A DNA stretch of 64,000 nt from Nocardia sp. CC227C (GCF_030767025.1 NZ_JASITE010000001.1:186001-250000); one strand, 5' to 3'. Positions 50,701 through 58,921 are shown, counted from the stretch's first letter. Program-made: numbers and translations. The notes: generated from the sequence alone by a model not told the origin.

Positions 50701-53173
50701 TCGCCTCGATGATGTCGAGGACGCACTGCGCCGGCAGGCGACGGTGCTGGCGGCCACCCGGTCGTGGGAGCGAGCGGTCGGGCGGCTGACCAATCGCGCG
50801 CAATCCGATCTGCGCCAGTACGCCCAACTGGTGCGACGGCTCGGGAAGGGGACGGGTCAGTACGCCGACCGCAAACGAGCCGACATCCAAACCGCGCTCA
50901 CTGCCTGCCGTGCCTCGGTGCCGGTGTGGATCATGCCGATCTATCGGGTGGTCGAACAGTTCTCGATCGCTCCCGACATGTTCGACGTCGTGGTGGTGGA
51001 CGAGGCTTCGCAGGCGGGGCTGGAAGCGGTGTTCCTGCAGTACCTCGCCCCGCGGATCGTCGTCATCGGCGATGACAAACAGGTGTCGCCGTCCGCGGTC
51101 GGCGTGGATGCTTCGGAGCTGGAACGGTATGCGGGGCAGTATCTTTTCGGCGATACCGGCCTCTTGGCCTGGAAGGACCCCAAGCGCAGCCTCTTCGATG
51201 AGGCGGACGCGCGCTACGGGTCCCGCATCACCCTGGTCGAGCACCGCCGCTGTGTGCCCGAGATCATCGGTTTCTCCAACAAGATCGCCTATGAGCCGCA
51301 GGGCGTTCCGCTGAAGCCGGTGCGCCGCTACGGCACCGACCGTCTCGCTCCCGTACGCGCCATTCACGTGCCGGACGGGGCCGCCACCAACCGCAATGTC
51401 AATACGGCCGAGGCCGACCGGATCGTCGACCAGATCGAACGGTGCCTAGCCGATCCTCGCTACGCGGGCAAGACCTTCGGCGTCATCTCGCTGCTGGGAT
51501 CCGCTCAGGCCAAACACATTCGGCACGCACTCGTCAGTCGCATCCCGCCGGAGGAACTCGAGCGACGGCAGTTGCACTGCGGCGACGCCGCGGATTTCCA
51601 GGGCGCGGAGCGGGACGTGATCTTCCTGTCCCTGGTGGCCGCACCCGAGGCGGACAAACGGGTTCCCGCGCAGACCACCGAATCCACGGTGCAGCGCTAC
51701 AACGTCGCGGTCTCCCGTGCCCGCGACCAGCTGTGGCTGTTCCACTCCTTCACCGCCGACCAGGTGAGCAATCCGGAGGACCTGCGCCTGCGGCTGCTCG
51801 AGTACTGCCTGGAGGTGGAACGGCAGATCCTGGATGAGGATGATCCGCCGCGGCCGGTGCCGGACGACACGGCGGTCGAGCCGTTCGAGTCACTGTTCGA
51901 GCAGCGGGTGTACAACCGCATCGTCGCCCGCGGCTATCGCGTCACCGCACACCACACCGACACCGGCTACGACATCGATCTGGTCGTCACCGGCGGCGGC
52001 GGGCAGGTCGCCATCGAGTGCGAGGACGAGCGCTGGTCGGGGGAGGAGGAGTTCTGGGCGGAACTCGGTAAGCAGCGGGACCTGCAGCGGTGCGAGTGGC
52101 CGCTGATCCGTCTCCGGCACCTCGACTTTGTCCTCGATCCCGACCGGTGTCTGGCCACCGTGTGGGATACGTTGACCGCGAACGGGATCTACCCGATCGC
52201 GGAGGAGGAACAGCGACGGCTGGCGGCGATGGTCACCCGCGATCCGTCGCCGGTCGATCCCGGCGATCCCGTGCTGATGCGGCGCGTCACGCTGGTCGAC
52301 GTCGAATCCGATGATGTGCCGATCGCAGAAGCACGTCTCGGCGTCAAGGATGCCCGTGTGGGTGCCGACGTCGTCGATACCGACTCCACTGCGGCAGAGA
52401 TGTCGGAGTGGGATGCAGAGATGTCGGAGTGGGATGTGGACGAGTGTCGAACGGTGCCGAGCCGGGGTGAGCCGATCGCGGCCGACGAGTCATCCGAGCA
52501 GCCGACCGCCGGCGAGGGGCCGCCGGACCTGTCGGAGCCGCCGGCGGCCGCCGTGCGATCCGACAGTGGTCCAGACGAAGCGTCGCAGGTGCGGCCTGCC
52601 GGACACGACGAGACCGAGGACAACGCAGTGTCCGCTGTCGACGGCACCGGGGAGCCGATCATCGTGCCGTACACCGCGTTCTCTGAGACGCTGGAAAGCC
52701 CCACCACGGCGGGGCATCGCACGATCGTCGCCGACTTCGTCCGCATCGTCGCGGTCGAAGGGCCGGTCACCGCCGCCCGATTGCGGGCCGCCTACGTGAC
52801 CGCCGCGCGCACCCGAGAACGAGATATCGTGCGCAGGAAGCTCGACATCGCCCTGCAGGCCGCGGTCGCTACCGGCAAATTGCTGGTCGACGACGCGCTC
52901 GTGTTGAAGGACCCGGCTCTGCTGACCTATCGGCTCCCGGCTCAGCATGCGACCCCATGGCGGGAACTCGGAGTCCGCAAGATCGAGCAGGTGCCGCCGC
53001 GGGAACTCGCCGAGATCATGGCGAATCATGCGGCGCGACAGGGCTGGAAGGATCGGGCCTCGCTGTTCCGCTCGGTCATCAATGCGATCGGGCAGCAGCG
53101 GCTCACGGACAACACCATAGCGGCGCTGGCGCGGGTGCTGCCGCTCGCCCAGCGGCTCGCCGCTGGAGACTGA
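47792..53173 (+). CDS. Very large SF1 helicase with MTES_1575-like REase domain
   Basis: The protein has 1,793 residues. The N-terminal ~370 have no recognised domain. The DNA2/NAM7-type SF1 core follows with LVQGPPGTGKTHTTAALITH (near 383), VVVVDEASQAGLEAVFL (near 1065), IVVIGDDKQVSPSAVG, AADFQGAERDVIFLSLV and RYNVAVSRARDQLWLF. About 670 residues of helical insertion separate motifs I and II. Residues ~1364-1465 look like the MTES_1575/DUF559 endonuclease fold: FESLFEQRVYNRIVARGYRV, GYDIDLVVTG, then VAIECEDERW (D plus E-x-E in place of E-x-K). A spacer with two copies of AEMSEWD and a DUF3320-like winged-helix tail end the protein. The ATG at 47792 has GGAGG immediately before it. Confidence 0.87.
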   Translation: MVPTEGENRTSITPELVDRGARLFDYLEKVQSLRVSRIQDIAAYQREGTVIWIGDLPEHSAVHYQRADPGSPFLMVQKVPIPAPPEPDAELRPWLDSGWDKPDRDAALRTSRTTSADVTLRLDDHPEVSAAFERWFPSRAEWAERALPHLEAHRLYQTMYEMYTRSESASETLEAVLALGFLTWKAPELGTVRRHVLTMPVTIGFDSDYGGISVAIDTAATGYTAELQEIIDQAHMSAAGDLRRAETEARDGDIDPFDRENVGALVRMFINCINPDAQYADEMRPGTASARPTAHYAPAVVLRRRGNRGIVTALRTIAAAIRRTGDLPEGVRDLVDPDLTPKLAPPEETGAIVRDRGESFLPLPLNADQLRILDHVDRNAHTLVQGPPGTGKTHTTAALITHLLAQGKRVLVTAHTDRALHEVRGKLPEEIKDLCVAVVGDSRQELEELRASISRISSEAAGFDPARSTAEVTEAERHIEKLRGQRAELHEELLRLRRRDVGVHAAFGYQGTLVEIATRWRAEQTDHGWITDLVNPEPDADCPVSAALITEWRALLLEGDLDQPEVAAPDILRADELPEPDSFGRLCAAEHAAGRRRADYSRFDGDPAATRMTGLPADLRAQLGNMLRDIDDRARELRRRPEQWVVASLADVHSGHALEWRTRAATTAELIARAEDAVAALGYVDVRVDADDAAPIVALAENLRAHIEANGPIKIRADGTPKIGLTTPRVVKDAVPLFERVRVDGRVPTTAEQLGYILHADRGQRLLGQLDAAWPPGLFTTPDGGARERLARHRVAHEVLEHVLDYAGRVESASARLREAGLPVPNWGDTLGVTAALEAFDAAEAELAWRAASAPLSELLTGLEIPHRDRRATATVHDIYAAVRDRDVAAYGRAHERLALLHRLRRAAARRDELTAAMAALPELRDAIAAQPGNEEWDGRLRRIDAAWNWAGAGRWLSGHTVGGVNDLCRRLDDVEDALRRQATVLAATRSWERAVGRLTNRAQSDLRQYAQLVRRLGKGTGQYADRKRADIQTALTACRASVPVWIMPIYRVVEQFSIAPDMFDVVVVDEASQAGLEAVFLQYLAPRIVVIGDDKQVSPSAVGVDASELERYAGQYLFGDTGLLAWKDPKRSLFDEADARYGSRITLVEHRRCVPEIIGFSNKIAYEPQGVPLKPVRRYGTDRLAPVRAIHVPDGAATNRNVNTAEADRIVDQIERCLADPRYAGKTFGVISLLGSAQAKHIRHALVSRIPPEELERRQLHCGDAADFQGAERDVIFLSLVAAPEADKRVPAQTTESTVQRYNVAVSRARDQLWLFHSFTADQVSNPEDLRLRLLEYCLEVERQILDEDDPPRPVPDDTAVEPFESLFEQRVYNRIVARGYRVTAHHTDTGYDIDLVVTGGGGQVAIECEDERWSGEEEFWAELGKQRDLQRCEWPLIRLRHLDFVLDPDRCLATVWDTLTANGIYPIAEEEQRRLAAMVTRDPSPVDPGDPVLMRRVTLVDVESDDVPIAEARLGVKDARVGADVVDTDSTAAEMSEWDAEMSEWDVDECRTVPSRGEPIAADESSEQPTAGEGPPDLSEPPAAAVRSDSGPDEASQVRPAGHDETEDNAVSAVDGTGEPIIVPYTAFSETLESPTTAGHRTIVADFVRIVAVEGPVTAARLRAAYVTAARTRERDIVRRKLDIALQAAVATGKLLVDDALVLKDPALLTYRLPAQHATPWRELGVRKIEQVPPRELAEIMANHAARQGWKDRASLFRSVINAIGQQRLTDNTIAALARVLPLAQRLAAGD

Positions 53174-53187
53174 CGGTGCCGCAGCGG

Positions 53188-53255
53188 GCTCGGCCGCGAC
53201 GGATCGCAACAGCTCCGCTGGACCCACACCGCGAACGGTCGCGGCGCGGCCGAGC
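53188..53255. terminator. Inverted repeat between convergent genes (weak)
   Basis: GCTCGGCCGCG (53188-53198) and CGCGGCCGAGC (53245-53255) are perfect 11-bp arms with a 46-bp loop, in the 160-bp gap between the helicase end and the convergent NERD gene. It could act as a terminator for both, but the loop is long. Confidence 0.3.
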
Positions 53256-53333
53256 AGGTCGATCCGGGTCGGATGCTGTCGAGACGAGCCGGTGCAATCC
53301 GACGTGATGTCGGGGTTTCGGCCCGCGCGATGG

Positions 53334-54011
53334 TCAGCGAACGTCACCACCTGTGTCCGGTCGTTCCACCCCGAGGGATTCGTCTCCTTCCTCGGTGACG
53401 AACAGCCGGTCCACCACGGACTGTAGATCGGGCCGCCCGGCTTGCCGAAGCTGGCTCGGCTCGTCGGTAATGCCCATCGCTTCGAGTGCTTCCGCAAGCC
53501 GCTCGACACGAGCGGATGACATGCGGTGCCGGTCGTTGTGAGCCGGGCGCCCCAGCATCCGGATCAGGGTGTCGACGGTGTGAATGCGCCGACGATCGAG
53601 AGCGGTCAGATCTATGCGCAGCTGGTCGTTGGTGAAACAGATCGCGCAGCGAACACGCACCGACTCACCGGCGGCGCGGAGCAGGCGTGACAGTGCGGCG
53701 CTCTTGTGGTTCGCGAGTGCCATGGCGTTACCGTGCCCCAGGAGTTGGCCCTGCTCGGTGTGCTGGACCCACTTGCCGTCACGTTCCTCGATGCTGCCGC
53801 GCCAGGACTTGAGTTCGATCAGGTGCAGTCCGTTGGGAACGGCGATCAGGAGATCGACCTCGAAGAGCTGGCCCTCAGCGGTGGCGAAGGTGAAGTTCGA
53901 CCACGCGCGCCAGCGGGGGAGTGCGGTCAGTGCCGTACGGATTCGGGCTAGTCCCCGTTGTTCGTGTTCGAAGCGAGAGGCGGTGACGGTTGTCCAGTGC
54001 TGTTGGCACAT
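53334..54011 (-). CDS. NERD-domain protein resembling the PglW N-terminus
   Basis: This 225-residue protein has the nuclease-related NERD domain: FEHEQRGLARIRTALTALPR, RAWSNFTFATAEGQLFEVDL and GLHLIELKSWRG (D then E-x-K). NHKSAALSRLLRA follows. The AWSNFTF-EVDLL pattern is the one I know from the N-terminus of the BREX type 2/Pgl kinase PglW, which continues into a kinase domain; here the protein stops after about 225 residues with no kinase. It is either a stand-alone NERD protein or the surviving piece of a PglW-like gene. It is on the opposite strand to the big helicase. Confidence 0.75.
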   Translation of the reverse strand: MCQQHWTTVTASRFEHEQRGLARIRTALTALPRWRAWSNFTFATAEGQLFEVDLLIAVPNGLHLIELKSWRGSIEERDGKWVQHTEQGQLLGHGNAMALANHKSAALSRLLRAAGESVRVRCAICFTNDQLRIDLTALDRRRIHTVDTLIRMLGRPAHNDRHRMSSARVERLAEALEAMGITDEPSQLRQAGRPDLQSVVDRLFVTEEGDESLGVERPDTGGDVR

Positions 54012-54084
54012 GGTGTTGTCTCCGAACCGGTCACGCAGCGGTGGGACCCCCGCACTGCGGGTCCCACCGCAACCTGACCATCGC

Positions 54085-54168
54085 TCAGTCGCGACCCTCG
54101 CGGAACAACGCGGCGAGCTGGTCGTCTATCCAGTAGTAGCAGCGGCCGTCGTCGAGATACTCCCGCCT
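54085..54168 (-). pseudogene. Orphan C-terminal coding fragment
   Basis: In the frame shifted from the DUF262 piece the minus strand reads FRREYLDDGRCYYWIDDQLA, continues LFREGRD and ends at a stop (54085-54087). The codon bias and peptide look like the true end of a protein, but there is no start. The parent protein is not recognised. It abuts the DUF262 fragment, which suggests a deletion joined two genes. Confidence 0.45.
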
Positions 54169-54349
54169 AAAGCATCATCAGCCTTCCGACGGGAAAACCC
54201 CGTGACACCGATCCCAGTAGGCTGCGGATATTGTTCTCCGGCCACACCCAGCCACGCTGGAACTCCGGAAGCTGGATCTGGCCCTCCCCGGCCTGCTCGA
54301 GAAGACCGCGCAGGAATAACTTCTTGATCTCGAAGGCCTCGACACTCAC
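54167..54349 (-). pseudogene. Truncated DUF262 (GmrS-like) gene
   Basis: A GTG at 54349 opens 60 codons: FEIKKLFLRGLLEQAGEGQI, then LPEFQRGWVWPENNIRSLL and GFPVGRLMML, then a stop. This is exactly the first ~60 residues of a DUF262 protein; the full family has 350 residues or more, with the DGQQR motif later. The rest is gone. It is a clear remnant of a second GmrSD-type or DUF262 gene, after the intact one at 18040. Confidence 0.75.
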
Positions 54350-54562
54350 CGATGTAACCCCTATTTGTGCACCCGCCGCCCCCGTGGCCCGGGCAATTGG
54401 ACAGTAGCAGTGCGTGCTGTGAGATGCCCTGCGGTTCAGCAGGACTGGCGCAACGTGTCATCGGCGCGAAGGCTGGTGGTGGTGTCGTGTGCGATTCGGC
54501 CTGCGGGATCTCGCCGAGCGTGTGACTATGGCATGTTCCACGTATGGCGCTATGGGGGAAGA

Positions 54563-57379
54563 ATGAGATCGAGCCGAAAAGACGGTCTGCGGAAGGTGAT
54601 TCGGGACCTGGTCGCCACAAGCTCGTTGACTACGAACGAGTTGCTCGGGCAGCTCGAAGCAAGGGGTCTTCCTCGGCTGGGCGAGACCGAGCTTTTCCTG
54701 ATCTGCGATGAGACCGGCATCGCGAAACTGGACGAAGTCACCGGCAGGTGGTGCGACCCAGCCGGTTCCGACCAGGCGGTGGCCGATCGAGCGGGCAATG
54801 ACGGTAAGCGGATGGCGCGCAGGGATAGGAGCAGTGATACCAGCGCGGCGTTTCGCAGAGAGCTGCGCGATTTGCGAGACCGGTTCGTGCGCGTCGGCGC
54901 AGTTCCAGAAAATTCGGCCGTACCCATCGCACCCGGATGGAAGCAGGTAGCGGACGCCGCGCGGACAGCCCTGCGATCGGAGCGCGCGGCTGCGGTCGGC
55001 AAGTCGATGTGGCAGAACATCGAACTCGTAGACGGCGCGATCCTGGAGGAGACACCGACGCGGCGGATCGCGCGCTACGAGATCCAGGGCAGTGAGAATG
55101 TACGGGAGGGCACCACGGCGACACTGTTGCCGCCGGAGGGGACGAGCAAGCAACACAATGGCGCGGTCGATGTCGAAGTGCTCACCCAGTACGGATCCGA
55201 GATCACGATGGCCATGCCCGTCGAGCAGCAGTTCTGGGAGCGAGCTCGGCTTCGGTGCGATCTGTCGTATCTGGTGACCGAGCAGGCCAACCGGTTCCAC
55301 GAACTCCTGGCCGGTCCGACAACGGGTTTCGACACCGCCGCCGCCATGCAACCCGTCTCGATGGACGGCGTGCTGGATAGGGTGCCATCGATCGATCCGT
55401 ATCCCATTGCGGGACTGAACGATCGTCAACGCCTCGCGATAGCGCACGGACTCTGTCCTCGGCTGACGTGGTTGTGGGGACCGCCGGGCACCGGCAAGAC
55501 GACGACCTTGGCGGTGCTGCTCGCTCAGCTGCTCGACATGGGCAAGACCGTACTGTTGGCCGCTCCTACCAACGCGGCGATCGACGTGGCGCTCGGTGCG
55601 CTCATCAGATACCGGCGGCAGTGGGTGAGCGGCGAGTTGGTACGAATCGGTCCCACTGACAACGACTTTCTGGCTCGTCGCAATCCTGCTGTTCTGCTTG
55701 ATGAGATCGCTGCGGAGCAGGGCGCGGAACCCGCCCGCCGACTCGTGGAGGTCCGACAGGAGCTGAAGCAGCTCCGTGATCGCCATCGCGCCATCCCAGA
55801 CAAAGACCCGAGCCGAACTCACGAACGGACAGCGCTGACCAGCAAGATCGGCGATCTCGAGGGCTTCGGCAAAGGGCTGGTCGCATTGCTCGGGGAGGTA
55901 CGCGATCAGGTGATCGCCGAGGGGAGGCTGATCGCGTGCACGGCACACCAGGTGGTGCTGAAGGAATCGGTGCGGCGGAAGAGCTTCGACGTGGTCGTCA
56001 TCGACGAGGCCAGCATGATGACGGCCGCGATGACCATGCTGGTCGCGGGTGCGGGCGTCGGGCACACGATCGTGGCGGGCGACTTCCGGCAGCTGCCGCC
56101 CATCGTTCAGGCAGATGACGTGGGCGCGCGGGAATGGCTCGGCCAGAGCGCATTCGAGAAGTCGGGAGTGGCACGAGCAGTGGGCAGGGGCTCCCCGCCA
56201 GCGAACCTTGTCGCACTCGACACCCAGCACCGAATGCGGCAGTCGATCGGTGACGCCATCGGTGCCGCATTCTATCCGGAGGTAGGGCTCGTGACCGCGT
56301 CGTCGGTGCGGGACCGACCAGCGCGAACGATCGCCCACGACGAGCCCGAGCTCGTCCTGGTCGATACGTCGGATCTGTCGGCTCCACTCGCACGGCGAGA
56401 TGGCATGTCCTCCAGATATAACGTGATGCATGCTCAGTTGGCCGCCAATATCGTGGCAGCACGATTGGGCGTCGCACGGCAACCGGCGAGTGTAGGGCTC
56501 ATCAGCCCATTCGCACCGCAGGCGAAGCTACTGCAATCCCTTGCGCCCGATAATGACCCGCGGACTATCGCCTCCACTGTGCATCGTTTCCAGGGTGGAG
56601 AAACGGATGTGGTGCTCTACGACGCGGTCGAGAGCGGCGGCGGCAACCTCCGAATGCACCGCTGGTTCACTGATACCCACGCCGGTAGCGAGGGCGCACG
56701 TCTGTTGAACGTTGCTATGAGCCGGGCGCGCGAGCAGGTCATCCTGGTCGCGGATATGGGACGCATCCATCGTGGACGCCCGATCTCATCAACTCCGGTG
56801 CGGACGTTCCTGCAGCACGTGGGTCGACATGCGCTGCCATGGGATTGGCGAGAGGTCGCGAGTGAGGTCGGCCCTACCACGATCGAATCCGATCTGACAG
56901 CCCTGACCGACGACCTGGCCGCCGCGACCGAGCGCATCGAGATCTTCTCCGAAACGGTAGACGGACCCGCGACACGACGGGTACTCGAGATTCTCGACAA
57001 CGCTCCAGAGGAGGTGAGGATCGGATTCTGGTTCGGACCGCAGGGTATCGGCTCAGTGGTTGAACGTGCACTGCGCAATCACCACACGACGCTGCATCCG
57101 CTTCGGAGATGCCGAGAATCGTTCGTGGTCACCGATTCCGTGCTGTGGTCCGCGCAATCGTCGATCCTCGGCCGGGCACCCGGCTTGCTGCTGCGTACCG
57201 GCCACTGCCCGCTCGCACAGGCGGTGCGACGTCAATCGCTGCGGCGCAACGTCCACGGTGTGCCGGGTACCGGCCAAGCGCCGGAACGCTGCGGCTGCGG
57301 AACACTGCGCATGCGTGAGGAGCGCAGCGGCGGGAAGCGGGCCGGCGTCTACAGCGTGTGCCCGCTGTGCCGGGACTGA
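54563..57379 (+). CDS. SF1 helicase with PLD-like C-terminal region and zinc cluster
   Basis: This 938-residue protein starts with a winged-helix-like ~50 residues (MRSSRKDGLRKVIRDLVATS). The DNA2/NAM7-type core has WLWGPPGTGKTTTLAVLLAQ (near 303), VVVIDEASMMTAAM (near 477), IVAGDFRQLPPIV, DTQHRMRQSIGDAI, TVHRFQGGETDVVLYD and LLNVAMSRAREQVILVAD. Residues ~795-885 (ATRRVLEILDNAPEEVRIGF, VTDSVLWSAQSSIL) look like a PLD-fold domain that has lost clear HKD residues. The end has CGCGTLRMRE and CPLCRD, a small zinc ribbon. The ATG follows GGGGGAAGA. It is first in the right-hand part of the island and diverges from the NERD debris. Confidence 0.85.
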   Translation: MRSSRKDGLRKVIRDLVATSSLTTNELLGQLEARGLPRLGETELFLICDETGIAKLDEVTGRWCDPAGSDQAVADRAGNDGKRMARRDRSSDTSAAFRRELRDLRDRFVRVGAVPENSAVPIAPGWKQVADAARTALRSERAAAVGKSMWQNIELVDGAILEETPTRRIARYEIQGSENVREGTTATLLPPEGTSKQHNGAVDVEVLTQYGSEITMAMPVEQQFWERARLRCDLSYLVTEQANRFHELLAGPTTGFDTAAAMQPVSMDGVLDRVPSIDPYPIAGLNDRQRLAIAHGLCPRLTWLWGPPGTGKTTTLAVLLAQLLDMGKTVLLAAPTNAAIDVALGALIRYRRQWVSGELVRIGPTDNDFLARRNPAVLLDEIAAEQGAEPARRLVEVRQELKQLRDRHRAIPDKDPSRTHERTALTSKIGDLEGFGKGLVALLGEVRDQVIAEGRLIACTAHQVVLKESVRRKSFDVVVIDEASMMTAAMTMLVAGAGVGHTIVAGDFRQLPPIVQADDVGAREWLGQSAFEKSGVARAVGRGSPPANLVALDTQHRMRQSIGDAIGAAFYPEVGLVTASSVRDRPARTIAHDEPELVLVDTSDLSAPLARRDGMSSRYNVMHAQLAANIVAARLGVARQPASVGLISPFAPQAKLLQSLAPDNDPRTIASTVHRFQGGETDVVLYDAVESGGGNLRMHRWFTDTHAGSEGARLLNVAMSRAREQVILVADMGRIHRGRPISSTPVRTFLQHVGRHALPWDWREVASEVGPTTIESDLTALTDDLAAATERIEIFSETVDGPATRRVLEILDNAPEEVRIGFWFGPQGIGSVVERALRNHHTTLHPLRRCRESFVVTDSVLWSAQSSILGRAPGLLLRTGHCPLAQAVRRQSLRRNVHGVPGTGQAPERCGCGTLRMREERSGGKRAGVYSVCPLCRD

Positions 57380-57395
57380 TCTAGCATTACGGTCG

Positions 57396-57773
57396 ATGGC
57401 GCACAACGGAAACCTGTGGATTCCTGAAGCACTCCTCGGCCGCTGGCGGATCGTCGAGATGGACAACTGGGATCTCGACGCGATCGAACTCGTCGGTCCC
57501 GGATACATCGAGTTCCGCCGGGACGGTGCCGGTGAGTTCTCCTTCATCTGTGTGACCGGCGAACTGGACTGCCGCCCGGAGCAGCATAACGGCCGCGACG
57601 GCTTCGGATTCAGCTGGGAAGGGTTCGACGAGGGTGATCCGGTGAGCGGGCGCGGGTGGGCGGTGCCGAGCGTGGACGGTGGGGTGGATGGGTATCTGAC
57701 CTTTCATCTCGGTGACGAATCCGGTTTCCGCGCAGTACCGTTCGAGGACAGCGCGACCGAGAGCAGGGGATGA
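57396..57773 (+). CDS. Conserved hypothetical protein, 125 residues
   Basis: This small protein has a pattern I know from a widespread family of unknown function: LLGRWRIVEMDNWDLDAIEL, GYIEFRRDGAGEFSFICVTG, ELDCRPEQ, FSWEGFDEGDPVSGRGWA, then HLGDESGFRA. It is a single beta-rich domain, cytosolic. Its stop overlaps the next gene (ATGA), and the two are usually found together, so they probably act together. Whether they belong to Wadjet or only share the island is unknown. Confidence 0.75.
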   Translation: MAHNGNLWIPEALLGRWRIVEMDNWDLDAIELVGPGYIEFRRDGAGEFSFICVTGELDCRPEQHNGRDGFGFSWEGFDEGDPVSGRGWAVPSVDGGVDGYLTFHLGDESGFRAVPFEDSATESRG

Positions 57774-58921
57774 GCGAGTACCAGTACTACGAATTCGTCG
57801 CCATCGACCGCCCGCTCGACGATCGTCAGTTCGCGGAGGTGCGGGCGCTGTCCACCCGGGCGCGGATCACGGCGACACGCTTCGTCAACGAGTACCACTG
57901 GGGTGACCTGAAGGCCGATCCCCGGCGGCTGGTCGAGCAGTATTTCGACGCGCATCTGTATGTAACCGATTGGGGCACACACCGGTTCCTGTTCAAGGTG
58001 CCGCGTGCGCTGCTGGGTGCGGAAGCGGTCGAGCCGTATCTGCTCGACGAGTGCGTGAGTGCCTGGACCGCTGGCGATAGTCTCGTCATCGACCTGACCA
58101 GCGACGGCTATGACGGCGATTGGGAAGAGGGTGCGGAGGATTCGCTGTCGGTGCTGGTCGGCGTGCGGGCGGAGTTGGCCGCCGGGGATATGCGAGCGCT
58201 CTATCTGGCCTGGCTGGCGGGATATGGGACCTGGGAGTGGGACGAGGCCGCGTTCGGCCGTGAGCATGATGACGAACTCGAGCCGCCGGTGCCCTCGGGT
58301 CTGCGGTCGCTCACCGCCTCGCAGCGTGGGCTCGCGGACTTTCTGCGACTCGATCCGGATCTGCTGGAGGTCGCGGCGGAGGCGAGTCCGGATCTCGAGG
58401 CTGCCGCCGAGGAGCCGGAGGAGCTGGCCGTCTGGATCGCCGGTCTACCGCCCGCCGAGAAGGACGAACTCTTGTTGCGGGTGGCTCGCGGTGAGGCCGC
58501 GCTCGTGCACCTGGAGTTGCTGCACCGCTTCCGCGCTGTGACGCCACGGCCGCGGCCGATCGGGGAACGGACGGTCGCCGATCTGCTCGACGGGGCGGCG
58601 CGACGGCGTGCCGCCCGGGAACGGGCCGAGGCCGAAGCGGAAGAACGGGAGCGCGCCCGCGTGGCGGCTCGGGCCGTCCGCGACCGTGAGCGGCGGTTGG
58701 AACGGCTCGCCGCCGAGGGCGAAGCAGTATGGACGCGGGTGGAGGCGCTGGTCACTACCGCCAAGCCGCGTGACTACGACGCGGCCGCCGCGCTGCTCTC
58801 CGATCTCAAAGTGCTCGCTGACCGTGACGAACGCATGGACCGGTTCGATATCCGCGTTGCGGACCTGCGTACCCGATACGCGAACCGGCCCGCCCTGCTT
58901 CGACGTCTCGCGACAGTGTGA
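57770..58921 (+). CDS. Conserved protein co-occurring with the preceding gene
   Basis: The 383-residue protein begins SEYQYYEFVAIDRPLDDRQF, then VNEYHWGDLKADPRRLVEQY, then FDAHLYVTDWGTHRFLFKVP. I recall this start from a widespread family of unknown function. The second half is Glu/Arg-rich and predicted coiled-coil (RRRAARERAEAEAEERERAR, near 285-330). There is no catalytic motif I recognise. It is coupled by a 4-bp overlap to the 125-residue gene and is followed 138 bp later by jetA. Confidence 0.78.
   Translation: MSEYQYYEFVAIDRPLDDRQFAEVRALSTRARITATRFVNEYHWGDLKADPRRLVEQYFDAHLYVTDWGTHRFLFKVPRALLGAEAVEPYLLDECVSAWTAGDSLVIDLTSDGYDGDWEEGAEDSLSVLVGVRAELAAGDMRALYLAWLAGYGTWEWDEAAFGREHDDELEPPVPSGLRSLTASQRGLADFLRLDPDLLEVAAEASPDLEAAAEEPEELAVWIAGLPPAEKDELLLRVARGEAALVHLELLHRFRAVTPRPRPIGERTVADLLDGAARRRAARERAEAEAEERERARVAARAVRDRERRLERLAAEGEAVWTRVEALVTTAKPRDYDAAAALLSDLKVLADRDERMDRFDIRVADLRTRYANRPALLRRLATV

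Larger units (their letters stand above)
54012..54562. other. Intergenic region with gene debris, 551 bp
   Basis: The region between the NERD gene (minus) and the second helicase (plus) holds two coding remnants on the minus strand, listed separately: a DUF262 N-terminal piece at 54167-54349 and an orphan C-terminal piece at 54085-54168. The right part (54350-54562) is the divergent promoter region of the helicase. The helicase frame stays open upstream to 54365 but has no start better than 54563. Confidence 0.65.

Noticed and set aside
43343..53173. Calling the cluster Pgl/BREX type 2
   Set aside because: There is no PglZ, no PglY-like ATPase of the right kind and the kinase lacks the PglW NERD head; only a loose analogy holds.
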